A DNA stretch of 7,230 nt. It comes from Armatimonadota bacterium (GTDB lineage Bacteria; Armatimonadota; Zipacnadia; Zipacnadales; UBA11051). The DNA is taken from assembly GCA_003542955.1 (NCBI GenBank), contig DPJP01000504.1, positions 15,610 to 22,839 of the forward strand, given 5' to 3'. This document shows positions 1-6,553 of this stretch, piece after piece. The notes beneath the pieces were generated by a model. It searched no databases, had not been told where the DNA came from, and was given only the letters and a program-made list of their open reading frames with translations. The position numbers were made by a program, and so were the translations under genes. The stretch's first letter is position 1. Every line of letters starts with the position of its first letter.

Positions 1-244
1 GCCCGCCACAATCCCACCTGACGGTGATCAGTTGCCGGCCTGCCTCCAGCGAAATCGGCGCGCTGAACCATCCATCGGTCATCGTCGCCGGCACTCCGTT
101 GACGCTGACGGCGCCGCCGCCGAGTATGGCGCCGGAGGCGGTGATGTGCAGCTTCCCATCGGCGATCTGCCCGTCATGACGGCAGAGCACATCGCCGTCG
201 ACGGGGAAGTTCATGCTGAGTTGCTCTGCTACTGGTATGCTCAT
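1..244 (-). CDS. Partial CDS: protein with Ig-like N-terminal domain (5' end only)
   Basis: The first 81 codons of a minus-strand gene are visible; the rest lies beyond base 1. The ATG at 244-242 is preceded by AGGG with a 7-base spacer (read on the minus strand as AGGGACAGGACATG), which supports this start over a second Met at residue 11. The peptide has no signal sequence. It contains FPVDGDVLCRHDG, then short alternating strands with VNGVPATMTDGWFSAPISL and a closing ITVRWD. The VNGVPA...G.F...I.L..G...ITV pattern is typical of small Ig-like beta-sandwich domains, such as the glucodextranase-B-like domains found next to polysaccharide-active enzymes. The full function cannot be told from this fragment; a carbohydrate-active enzyme such as a deacetylase is only a guess. 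It lies 128 bases downstream of the M28 peptidase gene on the same strand. Confidence 0.72.
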   Translation of the reverse strand, partial: MSIPVAEQLSMNFPVDGDVLCRHDGQIADGKLHITASGAILGGGAVSVNGVPATMTDGWFSAPISLEAGRQLITVRWDCGG

Positions 245-372
245 GTCCTGTCCCTCTTCAAGCGAGACAATCCCGCAGTAGTCTGTGACGGCTGCCGGGG
301 CGACCATGCCCCTCGGCGCCGACCTGCTTCCCCGGCCACACCATCCGTACCTTGTGCTCCGACCTGTCTGGC

Positions 373-1872
373 CTACCCGGGGTGCTCATGCTGCTCGTGT
401 TGCTGGTCTCCATGCTCCGCCGTCTCCGGGGGCGAAGGCTCGGGGGCGGCCTGCGCTTCCCGCTGTTCGGGCTCTGCATGCCTTCGACGGTCACCGTTGC
501 CATGGCGTCCGGGCCGCATCAAGCCCCTGGTGCGCCAGTCGCAGATCGAGTCGAGCAGCCGGCCGCGGTAGTACTCGACCCGCTCCCACTGCTCCTGCGG
601 AATGCCGCCCTCGAAGGGCAGTTGCGTGGCGCCGCCCATGTGCCAGACCATGTTGGCGACGGCGCTTGCGGTGTGGGCGAGAGCATCGAAGGATATCTTG
701 TCCAGAGTATCCTCCGCGCTGTGATGGTAGTAGCGGGTGGCGCCGAGATTCGAGCGGTAGAACCACAGCGACGGCACACGCACGAGGTTGAACGGGAACA
801 TATCCGAGTACGGGCTGACCTCGATGTTGACGTCGGCGGCATAACCGGTCTCGCGCAGGCGCTTGTTGGTCCAGTCGCGGAGGCTCTCGCTACCGACGAC
901 GTTGACGATGTCGCGGCCGATCCACGAACCGACGCTGTCGATGTTGATAACAAGGGCCGTCCTGGCCGCGCGATCGATGTTGGATGCCACGTAGTGGCGC
1001 GCGCCCTCCGAGAGTGCCTCCTCCCAGCCGCAACTGACCATCTTCACCGGACGCGGCGGCGTTCCTTGCCCCAGCGCCTCTGCCACCGCCAGCATCACCG
1101 CCATTCCGCTGCCGTTGTCCTCGGCGCCCTCCCCGAGCGAGACGGAATCGTGATGGCATGTGACAACCAGGGGCGGCAGGGTGTCATCCTGCGCGCCGAA
1201 TGAGGCAACGACGTTCTGCGAATTGGCCTCCCCACTGCTCGTGCGCAGGAACAGGCGCGCCATCGGCTCGCGCATCCGGGCGATCTCCCAGGCCTCCGTG
1301 TAGGCGACGGTTGCCGCGGGGATGGTCAGCAGGTCGATCCATCCCGCGGCCGTCCCGGCGTGGACGACCCAGGGCATCGGCAGGCGCTCGTCAACGAAGA
1401 TGAGCGCGGCCAGCCCGCTGCTGCACAGCCGCTTGAGGGTGCCCGGCTCATCTCCGCCGAGCCCGAAGATGAAGCCTATCTTGCCCTTGAGGTCCTTGCC
1501 CGAGAGGTCCATCTCGCTGCCGGTGCCCAGGTAGACCATGGGCGCCTCGATGCCCTCCTCCGGCGTCGGCGGGGTGTAGGCGATCGGGTGGCACGCGGAC
1601 TCGCGCCACTTGCCGTTGATGCTCACCTGCAGTTGCGCCTGCTCGAAGCTCCAGACGCGACACGGGAAGGTCTCAATCTGCACGTTGAGCCCGTACTTCT
1701 CCATCTGGCTGGCCATGTACTGGGCAGCCTGGTGCTCCGCCTCCGTCCCGGCGGGGCGGGTCCCAATCTGCTTGGCGATGTGCTGCAGACGCTTCTGTAC
1801 GGTGTCTGGGGAGATTCTCAGATCGCGTTGTCGGTTGGGCAATTGCTCCACTCCTTGGCGTATCGTTGACAT
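373..1872 (-). CDS. M28 family zinc peptidase with PA-like insert
   Basis: This is a 499-residue metallopeptidase/aminopeptidase of family M28, expected to hydrolyse peptide N-termini with two metal ions. All the usual ligand motifs are present: H240-H-D242-S (family GAHYDS), D252 in EDNGSG, E284-E285 in CGWEEALSEGA (catalytic base plus ligand), D312 in NIDSVG and H384 in HHSAEDT. Residues about 105-215 (VYLGTGSEMDLSGKDLKGKI onward) look like the PA-type insert seen in many M28 enzymes. There is no signal peptide or membrane segment, so a cytoplasmic location is likely. The last ~45 residues, after CDWRTRGLM, are a low-complexity tail rich in H, E, Q, P and R. Start choice is uncertain: the ATG at 1872 lacks a clear ribosome site, whereas a TTG at residue 11 (1842-1840) has AAGGAG 8 bases upstream. 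The family is certain; the substrate is unknown. Confidence 0.95.
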   Translation of the reverse strand: MSTIRQGVEQLPNRQRDLRISPDTVQKRLQHIAKQIGTRPAGTEAEHQAAQYMASQMEKYGLNVQIETFPCRVWSFEQAQLQVSINGKWRESACHPIAYTPPTPEEGIEAPMVYLGTGSEMDLSGKDLKGKIGFIFGLGGDEPGTLKRLCSSGLAALIFVDERLPMPWVVHAGTAAGWIDLLTIPAATVAYTEAWEIARMREPMARLFLRTSSGEANSQNVVASFGAQDDTLPPLVVTCHHDSVSLGEGAEDNGSGMAVMLAVAEALGQGTPPRPVKMVSCGWEEALSEGARHYVASNIDRAARTALVINIDSVGSWIGRDIVNVVGSESLRDWTNKRLRETGYAADVNIEVSPYSDMFPFNLVRVPSLWFYRSNLGATRYYHHSAEDTLDKISFDALAHTASAVANMVWHMGGATQLPFEGGIPQEQWERVEYYRGRLLDSICDWRTRGLMRPGRHGNGDRRRHAEPEQREAQAAPEPSPPETAEHGDQQHEQHEHPG

Positions 1873-2037
1873 GCCGGCAGGCTACAGAGCCGGCCTCGAC
1901 AGGGAGAATGGCACGGGGCGACGCCGCCCGGCGGCGGCTGCGCTAGGAAATGACACAACCTTTTCCGGGCACGCACACGGGACAACCGGCGTCCGGCGAC
2001 GCCTCCGTACACTGCCCGCCCAAAACACTCTCCGGGA

Positions 2038-2565
2038 TCAGCCCGGCTTCGACCCACCCCACTGCTCATACATGACGATCTCGGAGAGTTCCTTCCGGTT
2101 CTTCGGTCGGCTGCCCATGGCGGGGACTCCGAGCGTCATCAACTGAACAATGCGGATGTCGTCGGGCGCACCGATCACCTTGCGCGCTTCATCCTCCGAA
2201 AAAGCGCCGACCCAGCAGGTGCCGAGGTCCTCGGCGGCTGCCTGCAGAGCAATATGCTCGAGCGCGATGGCGACGTCAATGGTGTAGGCACACTGCCCGC
2301 ACGACATCACCCGCTGATCTGTCTGCGCGCAGGCAACGATGACGACCGGCGCCTCACGGACAAATGGCTGGCCCTGGGCGGCCTTGCACAGCGCCTCCCG
2401 TCTGGCCTCGTCCGTGACGAGCACGAAGCGCCATTCCTGTGTGTTGCTGGCCGAGGGCGCCAGGCGCGCGGCCTCCATGATGCGCAGCAGCTTCTCCTCC
2501 GGGACGGCCTCCTCGAGGTACTTCCGTACGCTGTATCGCTTCCTGATCGGCTCGATGACATCCAT
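2038..2565 (-). CDS. Nitroreductase family flavoprotein (short form)
   Basis: This is a 175-residue FMN-dependent NAD(P)H oxidoreductase of the nitroreductase superfamily; the natural substrate is unknown. The N-terminal RKRYSVRKY (residues 8-16) and APSASNTQEW (36-45) match the phosphate- and isoalloxazine-binding segments. The dimer-core helix DVAIALEHIALQAA is followed by GTCWVGAF (115-122), and the protein closes with LGVPA and SRPKNRKELSEIV. The length fits the compact members of the family. The ATG at 2565 is chosen because AAAGGGG lies 8 bases upstream. The open frame runs back to 2745, but that extension is arginine-rich and unlike the family. Cys90-Gly-Gln-Cys93-like spacing (sequence SCGQCAY) just before the core helix is unusual for a canonical member. 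The gene is divergent from the GspF gene and lies 165 bases upstream of the M28 gene. That gap holds a perfect 6-bp hairpin (1988-2003) but no T-run. Confidence 0.94.
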   Translation of the reverse strand: MDVIEPIRKRYSVRKYLEEAVPEEKLLRIMEAARLAPSASNTQEWRFVLVTDEARREALCKAAQGQPFVREAPVVIVACAQTDQRVMSCGQCAYTIDVAIALEHIALQAAAEDLGTCWVGAFSEDEARKVIGAPDDIRIVQLMTLGVPAMGSRPKNRKELSEIVMYEQWGGSKPG

Positions 2566-2573
2566 CTGCGTCA

Positions 2574-2580
2574 CCCCTTT
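2574..2580 (-). promoter_or_regulatory. Ribosome binding site of nitroreductase gene
   Basis: Read on the minus strand this is AAAGGGG, 8 bases before the ATG at 2565. It decides the start and rules out the 60-codon upstream extension. Confidence 0.75.
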
Positions 2581-2767
2581 CGCCCCGGCCACATTCGGCG
2601 GCCAGGGCACGTCCGATGCTGTGACGGTGGGGCCACGAGGCAGCATAGCCTGTTGCGTGCTCCGCAGCCTATACATTGGCCGTCGACTCCCGCGGCACCT
2701 GCCCCGCGCTCGGCGAAGACAAACCCGGCGCAGGGAAGCACACATAGCCGGGGAACTATTCAGATGG

Positions 2768-2788
2768 CTGCAAGCGTCAGTCTTGCAG
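2768..2788. repeat. 7-bp inverted repeat in divergent spacer
   Basis: CTGCAAG (2768-2774) and CTTGCAG (2782-2788) are perfect inverted copies around a 7-base loop. The site lies about 130 bases before the GspF start and about 200 bases before the nitroreductase start. It could be an operator or a 5' UTR hairpin. No T-run follows, so it does not look like a terminator. Confidence 0.4.
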
Positions 2789-2846
2789 GCAATGACGACT
2801 CACGCACCCGAAGGTTGTCTCGAGCGCGCGTATCATGGTACCCCGG

Positions 2847-2869
2847 GTAGCTCGGGTTTCCAGCCCGAG
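2847..2869 (+). repeat. REP-like hairpin with 5' GTAG
   Basis: GTAG (2847-2850) is followed directly by CTCGGG, a 7-base loop (TTTCCAG) and CCCGAG (2864-2869), a perfect 6-bp stem. A GTAG tetranucleotide 5' of a palindrome is the known layout of REP elements handled by RAYT (TnpA-REP) transposases. A second hairpin in this window, at 6363, has the same layout. Assignment to a repeat family rests on form only. Confidence 0.5.
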
Positions 2870-2910
2870 ATCATCCGGAGCTGCCTCTGACGCGCTATGG
2901 GGCCCAGCCG

Positions 2911-2917
2911 AGGAGAG
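2911..2917 (+). promoter_or_regulatory. Ribosome binding site of GspF-type gene
   Basis: AGGAGAG, with the AGGAG core 6 bases before the GTG at 2922. This is the reason for choosing the GTG rather than the in-frame ATG at 2835. Confidence 0.8.
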
Positions 2918-2921
2918 CGCC

Positions 2922-4079
2922 GTGGCACGCAAATACACCAGACGGATTGACCCAACAGCCCCGGGATCGTCCCACACGGTCTCCGGCAGCTCCGGCGCAA
3001 CGACGGGCGCGCCCGGCGGTGCGCAGATGGGCAGGATCAGCGCGGAGAACCCCTTCTATGCGCTCCATCCGGTGTCTCCCGGCAGGCTCGCGCTCTACTT
3101 CGACCAGTTCTCGCAGATGCTCCACGCTGGAGTGACCATGCACGAGGCGCTCTCGCACCTGGGCTCGAGGGGCATTGACGGTCGCCTGCGCCGGGCCACG
3201 GAGCAGATGGTCGAGCCGATCGCGCAGGGCGCACCGCTGTCAGAGCAGATGGCGCGCTTCCCGGAGCTGTTTCCGCCCCACGTGCGCGGCCTGATGCGGG
3301 CGGGGGAGGCCAGCGGGCGGCTCGACACCATCACCGCCGAGATCGCCGAGGAGTACCGCGGCCAGCAGCGGCGGGCATGGGTCATCATTCTGACGAAGCT
3401 CTGGTTCGCCCTGCCGCTGTTGCTCATTCCGTTCATCATTCCATTGCCGAAGATTCTCGAGTTCAACCCGGACCTGCAGGCGGGCCTGGACTGGTACTTC
3501 GGCTTTCTGCTGCGGGTCTCGCTGCCGCTGGTCGCGGGCGTGATCATGCTCTACCTGCTGCTGAAGGTCGTCATCAACCTGCGCGCGGTGCGCGGCGTCA
3601 GGGACCGTCTTGCCTACGCGACACCCGTAGCCGGCATGCTGGTGCGCCAGGCGGCGATGGAGCGGTACCTGATAGCGCTGGAGGCGCTCATCGGCGCCGG
3701 GGTGCAGATACAGGAGGCCATGTCGATTGCGGCGGAGGCGGGCGGCAACACAGAGGTCGAGCGCCAGATGGCCGAGATCGCCCGCAAGGTCCGCAACGGC
3801 ATGCCTGTCGGCGCGGCGCTGGCCAAGGCCAGGGTCATCCCCACCGATGTCAAGCAGTCGCTCGAGACGGCCGAACGCGCGGGCAGCTATGACCGCACGC
3901 TTGACACGCTCCGGCAATGGACGCGCGAGAAGCGCAGTATGGCGACGAAGATCGCCGGCATCGGCGGCTACACGCTGCTTCTGCTGATCAGCAGCGCCAT
4001 CGTCGGCATCGCCGTCGGTTACGGCTACAAGCTCTACATCGAGTCGATGATCAAGGGGACGGAGAAGTGGCTTGAATAG
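2922..4079 (+). CDS. GspF/PilC-type inner-membrane protein (type II secretion / type IV pilus platform family)
   Basis: This is a 385-residue polytopic membrane protein of the T2SS F family. In pilus and secretion machines this platform protein sits in the inner membrane and couples the assembly ATPase to pilin polymerisation. Two GspF domains are visible. Domain 1 is at about residues 55-145 (RLALYFDQFSQMLHAGVTM, then PLSEQMARFPELFP and RAGEASGRLD, the family signature). Domain 2 is at about 240-341 (AAMERYLIALEALIGAGVQI, then ETAERAGSYDRTL, a degenerate signature). Hydrophobic segments lie at about 153-176, 193-217 and 346-368, the usual three-helix topology. The first ~50 residues are a basic start followed by an S/T/G/P-rich stretch, in place of the ordered N-terminus of classical GspF. 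The start is the GTG with AGGAG 6 bases upstream. The gene overlaps the next one by 8 bases. No GspE, GspG or pilin gene is nearby, so its partner machine is unknown. Confidence 0.93.
   Translation: MARKYTRRIDPTAPGSSHTVSGSSGATTGAPGGAQMGRISAENPFYALHPVSPGRLALYFDQFSQMLHAGVTMHEALSHLGSRGIDGRLRRATEQMVEPIAQGAPLSEQMARFPELFPPHVRGLMRAGEASGRLDTITAEIAEEYRGQQRRAWVIILTKLWFALPLLLIPFIIPLPKILEFNPDLQAGLDWYFGFLLRVSLPLVAGVIMLYLLLKVVINLRAVRGVRDRLAYATPVAGMLVRQAAMERYLIALEALIGAGVQIQEAMSIAAEAGGNTEVERQMAEIARKVRNGMPVGAALAKARVIPTDVKQSLETAERAGSYDRTLDTLRQWTREKRSMATKIAGIGGYTLLLLISSAIVGIAVGYGYKLYIESMIKGTEKWLE
4061..4064 (+). promoter_or_regulatory. Ribosome binding site inside the GspF gene for the downstream TTG start
   Basis: GGAG, within GGGGACGGAGAAG, ends 7 bases before the TTG at 4072. 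It lies inside the last codons of the GspF gene, which implies translational coupling. Confidence 0.6.
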
Positions 4080-6327
4080 CATATACAGGCGGTTCATGGA
4101 TAACCCGGCGGCGCTCGCCGGGGTCGTGCTCATTCTGCTGCTGTGCACCGGCAGCCCGGCTGCCGCCGACGGCCCGACCAACCCGGGCTTCGAGACCGGG
4201 CTTGACGGCTGGCGCGCGCAGGTGACGGGCGCTGCGTCGGTTGCGCCCTCCAACACGCAACCCGCCTCCGGGAAGGGCTGCGTGCTGCTGCGCGCGACCG
4301 CCGCTGAACGCGCCACGCTCACCTCGGAGACGGATGTGGCTGTGCCGGATGGGGATGGCATCTGCCTGAGGGCGCGTGTACGCCACCTGTCGGGGACGGC
4401 AGGCCTGTGGCTCGGGCTGAGGCCCTCCGGCGCCGACACACCGGATATCAGCACCTGTGCAGGGCAGCTCTTCCAGCCGTTCGGGGACACCCGCTGGCAC
4501 ACCGCTGTGGTTGCCGTCATCGCCCCGCCGGATGTCTGCCTGCAAGCGGCCTTCGCCGTCTCCGGTGAGGGCGAGTGGGCGGTCGATGATGTTGAGGTCC
4601 TGCCGCCGGCCGGTCTTCGGCAGACGCTGTTGCCGCGGGCCCCAGGTACGGAGCCGCCCGTGGCCGAGACGGCAGTGTTCCCGGAGCCCCTCGAGCCGGG
4701 TTGGGACCCCGGCGGCAACCTCGATGCCCGCGAGCGCCGAGTGCTCAATCAGACGGAGCTGTTGCTCGACGTCGGCGGGATTGCCGTGAGCATCCCCTCG
4801 GAGGTCGACATCACGCGTGGGAGCCGCAGCGGCATCGTTACCTACTGCGCCAACCGCGGGACAGTCGACAAGGAACTGAGCATCACCGTGCAGGGCCCCC
4901 CGGACGTCCGCCTGCCGGTGTGGCGGATCCCGGTCGCGGCGAAGCGGTCGATGCAGTTCCGCGTGCCGGTGCAGCGGCTGCTGCTGGATGACTGCCGCCT
5001 GAAGCTGACCTTCGCGGTCAAAGACGAGGCGGTCTCCGCCCCGGTGCTGGTCCATACCAGGCCGGCCTACCCGACGACGGGGCTGAGTTGGGCATCCGCG
5101 GATGCCCTGCCCACGGCCGACGAACTGATCGCGGCCGCCCGCGGTGGGCTGGGTCTGCACGCACTGCCGCCGTCGACAGAGGCGGCCGCCGTGCAAGCGC
5201 TGCTTGCCGCCGACGGCGGGGCATGCGAGTACCTGCTCCATCCGGCCGATGGCGCAGTGCCCGCGCTCGACGCCTCGATGATGACGCCCGAGGGCGCCGG
5301 CTCTCGTCTCGGTTGGGCCCCGCATGTCGCCGCGGAGGCAACCGCCGAGCAGAAGCGGGCGGCGCTCTGGCAACTCGCGGGACTTCTCTTCACCCATCAC
5401 TACGCCCCCAATCTCCACAGCCCCCGCCTTGGCCTCGTGAGTGGTGAGAACGGCGCGGGGCTGCGGTTCGCCGATGAGCAATGGGCCGCCGCCGTCGACC
5501 TGCAGGGCTGTGCGGGAGTGGGAGCGGATGCCTCGCTCAAGAGCCTCGTGGTGGCGCCCCCGGCCCTGCCCGGCGCAACCGTTCTCGGGGCCACGCTCGA
5601 CGGAACGCCCTTCGCGGGGCCGGCGAGCTACTGGACCGGCGTGAATGCCGGCTGCGACCTGAGCGGCGTGCGTACGGCTGCAACGGAGGCCGGCCTCGAC
5701 CTGCCGCTGTCGGTCTCGGGGCTGTCGGCGATGCCGTCGGGGGATCGACGCATCGACGCGCTGAAGCTCGCGCGGGCGATGACGGCTGCCTTCTATGCGC
5801 GTGCCGGCGCGGTGCTGCTGGATGCCTCCATGGCTACGGCCGCGGACGACCCGGTCATGCGCATGGCGCAGGTGCTCAGCGCCGAACTGAGCGGGTCCGA
5901 GCCGGTGGTGGCGCTCGGCGCCACTGAGACGATGTCCCCGCGCTCAGATGCACTCGTGACTTACATGCCCTTCCTGCGCGGGGAGGAGGGCATCCTGGTC
6001 ATCTATAACAACAGCCTGCAGCCGCTGGATGTGGCCGTCGGCCTGCGCTCGCAGCCGGCCACAGTCAAGTGCACACGGCTCTGCCGCGACGGCGAGTTTG
6101 TGCGGACGGAGTTCATGCACACCTTCCGGCTGTCCGAACGGGCGAAGACGCTCGCGCAGCCGGGCATCTATATGTGGCTGGACCCGCTGGATGTGACGAT
6201 CGTGACCATGCGGCTCGCGGACCCGTACATCGGCTGGACCAGGGGCGTGTTCGACGCGGCGACCTTCAAGGTCGAAGCGCCCGCCCGCGACCGCGGCCCG
6301 CAGTGGTGGGAGCGGCTGTTCTACTGA
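4072..6327 (+). CDS. Secreted protein: CBM-like domain, Ig-like region, glycosidase-like (TIM-barrel?) region
   Basis: This is a 751-residue exported protein of unrecognised family. Residues 1-32 form a Sec signal peptide (RR near the N-terminus, hydrophobic core 13-25, likely cleavage at AAA-D33). Residues 36-178 resemble a CBM4/9-type jelly roll: NPGFETGLDGW at the front and WAVDDVEVLP at the end. About 225-330 is all-beta, probably Ig-like. About 345-620 alternates helices and strands, with RRIDALKLARAMTAAFYARAG then VLLDAS, as in barrels of GH-A-like hydrolases. About 630-718 (ILVIYNNSLQPLDVAVGL to VTIVTMRLADP) looks like the C-terminal beta domain common in such enzymes. No catalytic acid pair can be assigned with confidence; E459 and D584 are only candidates. 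The mature part has 11 cysteines. The TTG start overlaps the GspF stop by 8 bases; an alternative ATG at 4096 would lose the basic n-region. An enzyme or a sugar-binding surface protein are both possible. Confidence 0.85.
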   Translation: MNSIYRRFMDNPAALAGVVLILLLCTGSPAAADGPTNPGFETGLDGWRAQVTGAASVAPSNTQPASGKGCVLLRATAAERATLTSETDVAVPDGDGICLRARVRHLSGTAGLWLGLRPSGADTPDISTCAGQLFQPFGDTRWHTAVVAVIAPPDVCLQAAFAVSGEGEWAVDDVEVLPPAGLRQTLLPRAPGTEPPVAETAVFPEPLEPGWDPGGNLDARERRVLNQTELLLDVGGIAVSIPSEVDITRGSRSGIVTYCANRGTVDKELSITVQGPPDVRLPVWRIPVAAKRSMQFRVPVQRLLLDDCRLKLTFAVKDEAVSAPVLVHTRPAYPTTGLSWASADALPTADELIAAARGGLGLHALPPSTEAAAVQALLAADGGACEYLLHPADGAVPALDASMMTPEGAGSRLGWAPHVAAEATAEQKRAALWQLAGLLFTHHYAPNLHSPRLGLVSGENGAGLRFADEQWAAAVDLQGCAGVGADASLKSLVVAPPALPGATVLGATLDGTPFAGPASYWTGVNAGCDLSGVRTAATEAGLDLPLSVSGLSAMPSGDRRIDALKLARAMTAAFYARAGAVLLDASMATAADDPVMRMAQVLSAELSGSEPVVALGATETMSPRSDALVTYMPFLRGEEGILVIYNNSLQPLDVAVGLRSQPATVKCTRLCRDGEFVRTEFMHTFRLSERAKTLAQPGIYMWLDPLDVTIVTMRLADPYIGWTRGVFDAATFKVEAPARDRGPQWWERLFY

Positions 6328-6335
6328 CGGCCATT

Positions 6336-6350
6336 CGGGGACTGCCACCC
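6336..6350 (+). repeat. Left outer inverted repeat of REP/MITE-like cluster
   Basis: CGGGGACTGCCACCC is the exact inverse of GGGTGGCAGTCCCCG at 6540-6554 and 6615-6629. It begins 8 bases after the stop codon of the secreted protein gene. Together these copies bound a segment of about 294 bases. No target-site duplication was seen. Confidence 0.8.
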
Positions 6351-6362
6351 CAAGGTCCCGCC

Positions 6363-6390
6363 GTAGTCCCGCGCCTGCGGGACGCAGGCG
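6363..6390 (+). repeat. REP-like hairpin with 5' GTAG and two competing stems
   Basis: GTAG (6363-6366) precedes a palindrome. GTCCCGC (6366-6372) pairs with GCGGGAC (6377-6383), giving 7 bp with a 4-base loop. The overlapping CGCCTGC (6372-6378) pairs with GCAGGCG (6384-6390), giving 7 bp with a 5-base loop. The two stems exclude each other. Lying 36 bases after a stop codon, it could also work as a transcript 3'-end stabiliser. There is no T-run for an intrinsic terminator. Confidence 0.6.
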
Positions 6391-6400
6391 GACGAACGCG

Positions 6401-6454
6401 CCATCCGCATCGCTGGAGGGGATTCAGTCTGCACCGAAGCAGGTCGCTGTCCCC
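6401..6454 (+). repeat. Probable decayed copy of the 75-bp repeat unit
   Basis: CCATCCGCAT at the start, ATTCAGTC and GAAGC in the middle, and GGTCGCTGTCCCC at the end follow the order of the intact unit (CCATCCGGATG, CTTCAGTCGAAGC, GGTGGCAGTCCCC). Spacing is disturbed, so this is a homology call by eye. Confidence 0.45.
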
Positions 6455-6491
6455 AATGCCGATCACACACAGTGAATCGGGGACAGCGACC
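6442..6491. repeat. 13-bp perfect inverted repeat (large hairpin)
   Basis: GGTCGCTGTCCCC (6442-6454) and GGGGACAGCGACC (6479-6491) are exact inverse copies separated by 24 bases. The arms are variants of the 14-mer that bounds the cluster. The structure joins the decayed copy to the first intact unit in head-to-head orientation, as in BIME-type REP pairs. Confidence 0.8.
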
Positions 6492-6553
6492 CATCCGGGT
6501 GCAATCGGCCGGGCCTCAGTCGAGGCGGAAGGGCCGGATGGGTGGCAGTCCCC
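6479..6553 (+). repeat. 75-bp tandem repeat, unit 1 (palindromic REP-like module)
   Basis: The unit is itself palindromic. GGGGAC (6479-6484) pairs with GTCCCC (6548-6553). ACCCATCCGG (6489-6498) pairs with CCGGATGGGT (6534-6543). An inner hairpin GCCTC/GAGGC with loop AGTC lies at 6513-6526. Unit 2 follows at once with 66 of 75 bases identical. Confidence 0.85.

Larger units (their letters stand above)
2566..2921. other. Divergent intergenic region between nitroreductase and GspF genes
   Basis: This spacer of about 356 bases must carry the 5' regions of both flanking genes. No convincing -35/-10 pair was found for either direction; the GC-rich background makes such calls unreliable. It contains a 7-bp perfect hairpin (2768-2788) and a REP-like hairpin (2847-2869), listed separately. 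The open frames crossing it are arginine-, proline- or serine-rich and match no family, so no gene is called. Confidence 0.6.

Noticed and set aside
352..1203. Plus-strand open frame of 283 codons
   Set aside because: It lies antisense to the M28 peptidase, which has every catalytic motif. Long antisense frames are expected at high GC.
2566..2745. N-terminal extension of the nitroreductase
   Set aside because: Sixty Arg-rich residues unlike the family; a good ribosome site marks the ATG at 2565.
2835..2921. Upstream ATG start for the GspF gene
   Set aside because: The extension overlaps the REP-like hairpin and has no ribosome site. The GTG at 2922 has AGGAG at the right distance.
4084..4147. 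Lipoprotein signal (LLLC) in the secreted protein
   Set aside because: The residue before Cys25 is Leu, not Gly/Ala/Ser, so it is not a proper lipobox; an ordinary cleavage at AAA-D fits better.
3240..4748. Minus-strand open frame of 502 codons across the GspF and secreted genes
   Set aside because: It spans two well-supported plus-strand genes, is rich in Arg/Pro/Ser and shows no domain.
4051..5481. Minus-strand open frame of 476 codons
   Set aside because: Antisense to the secreted protein gene; composition is low-complexity Arg/Gly/His with no motif.
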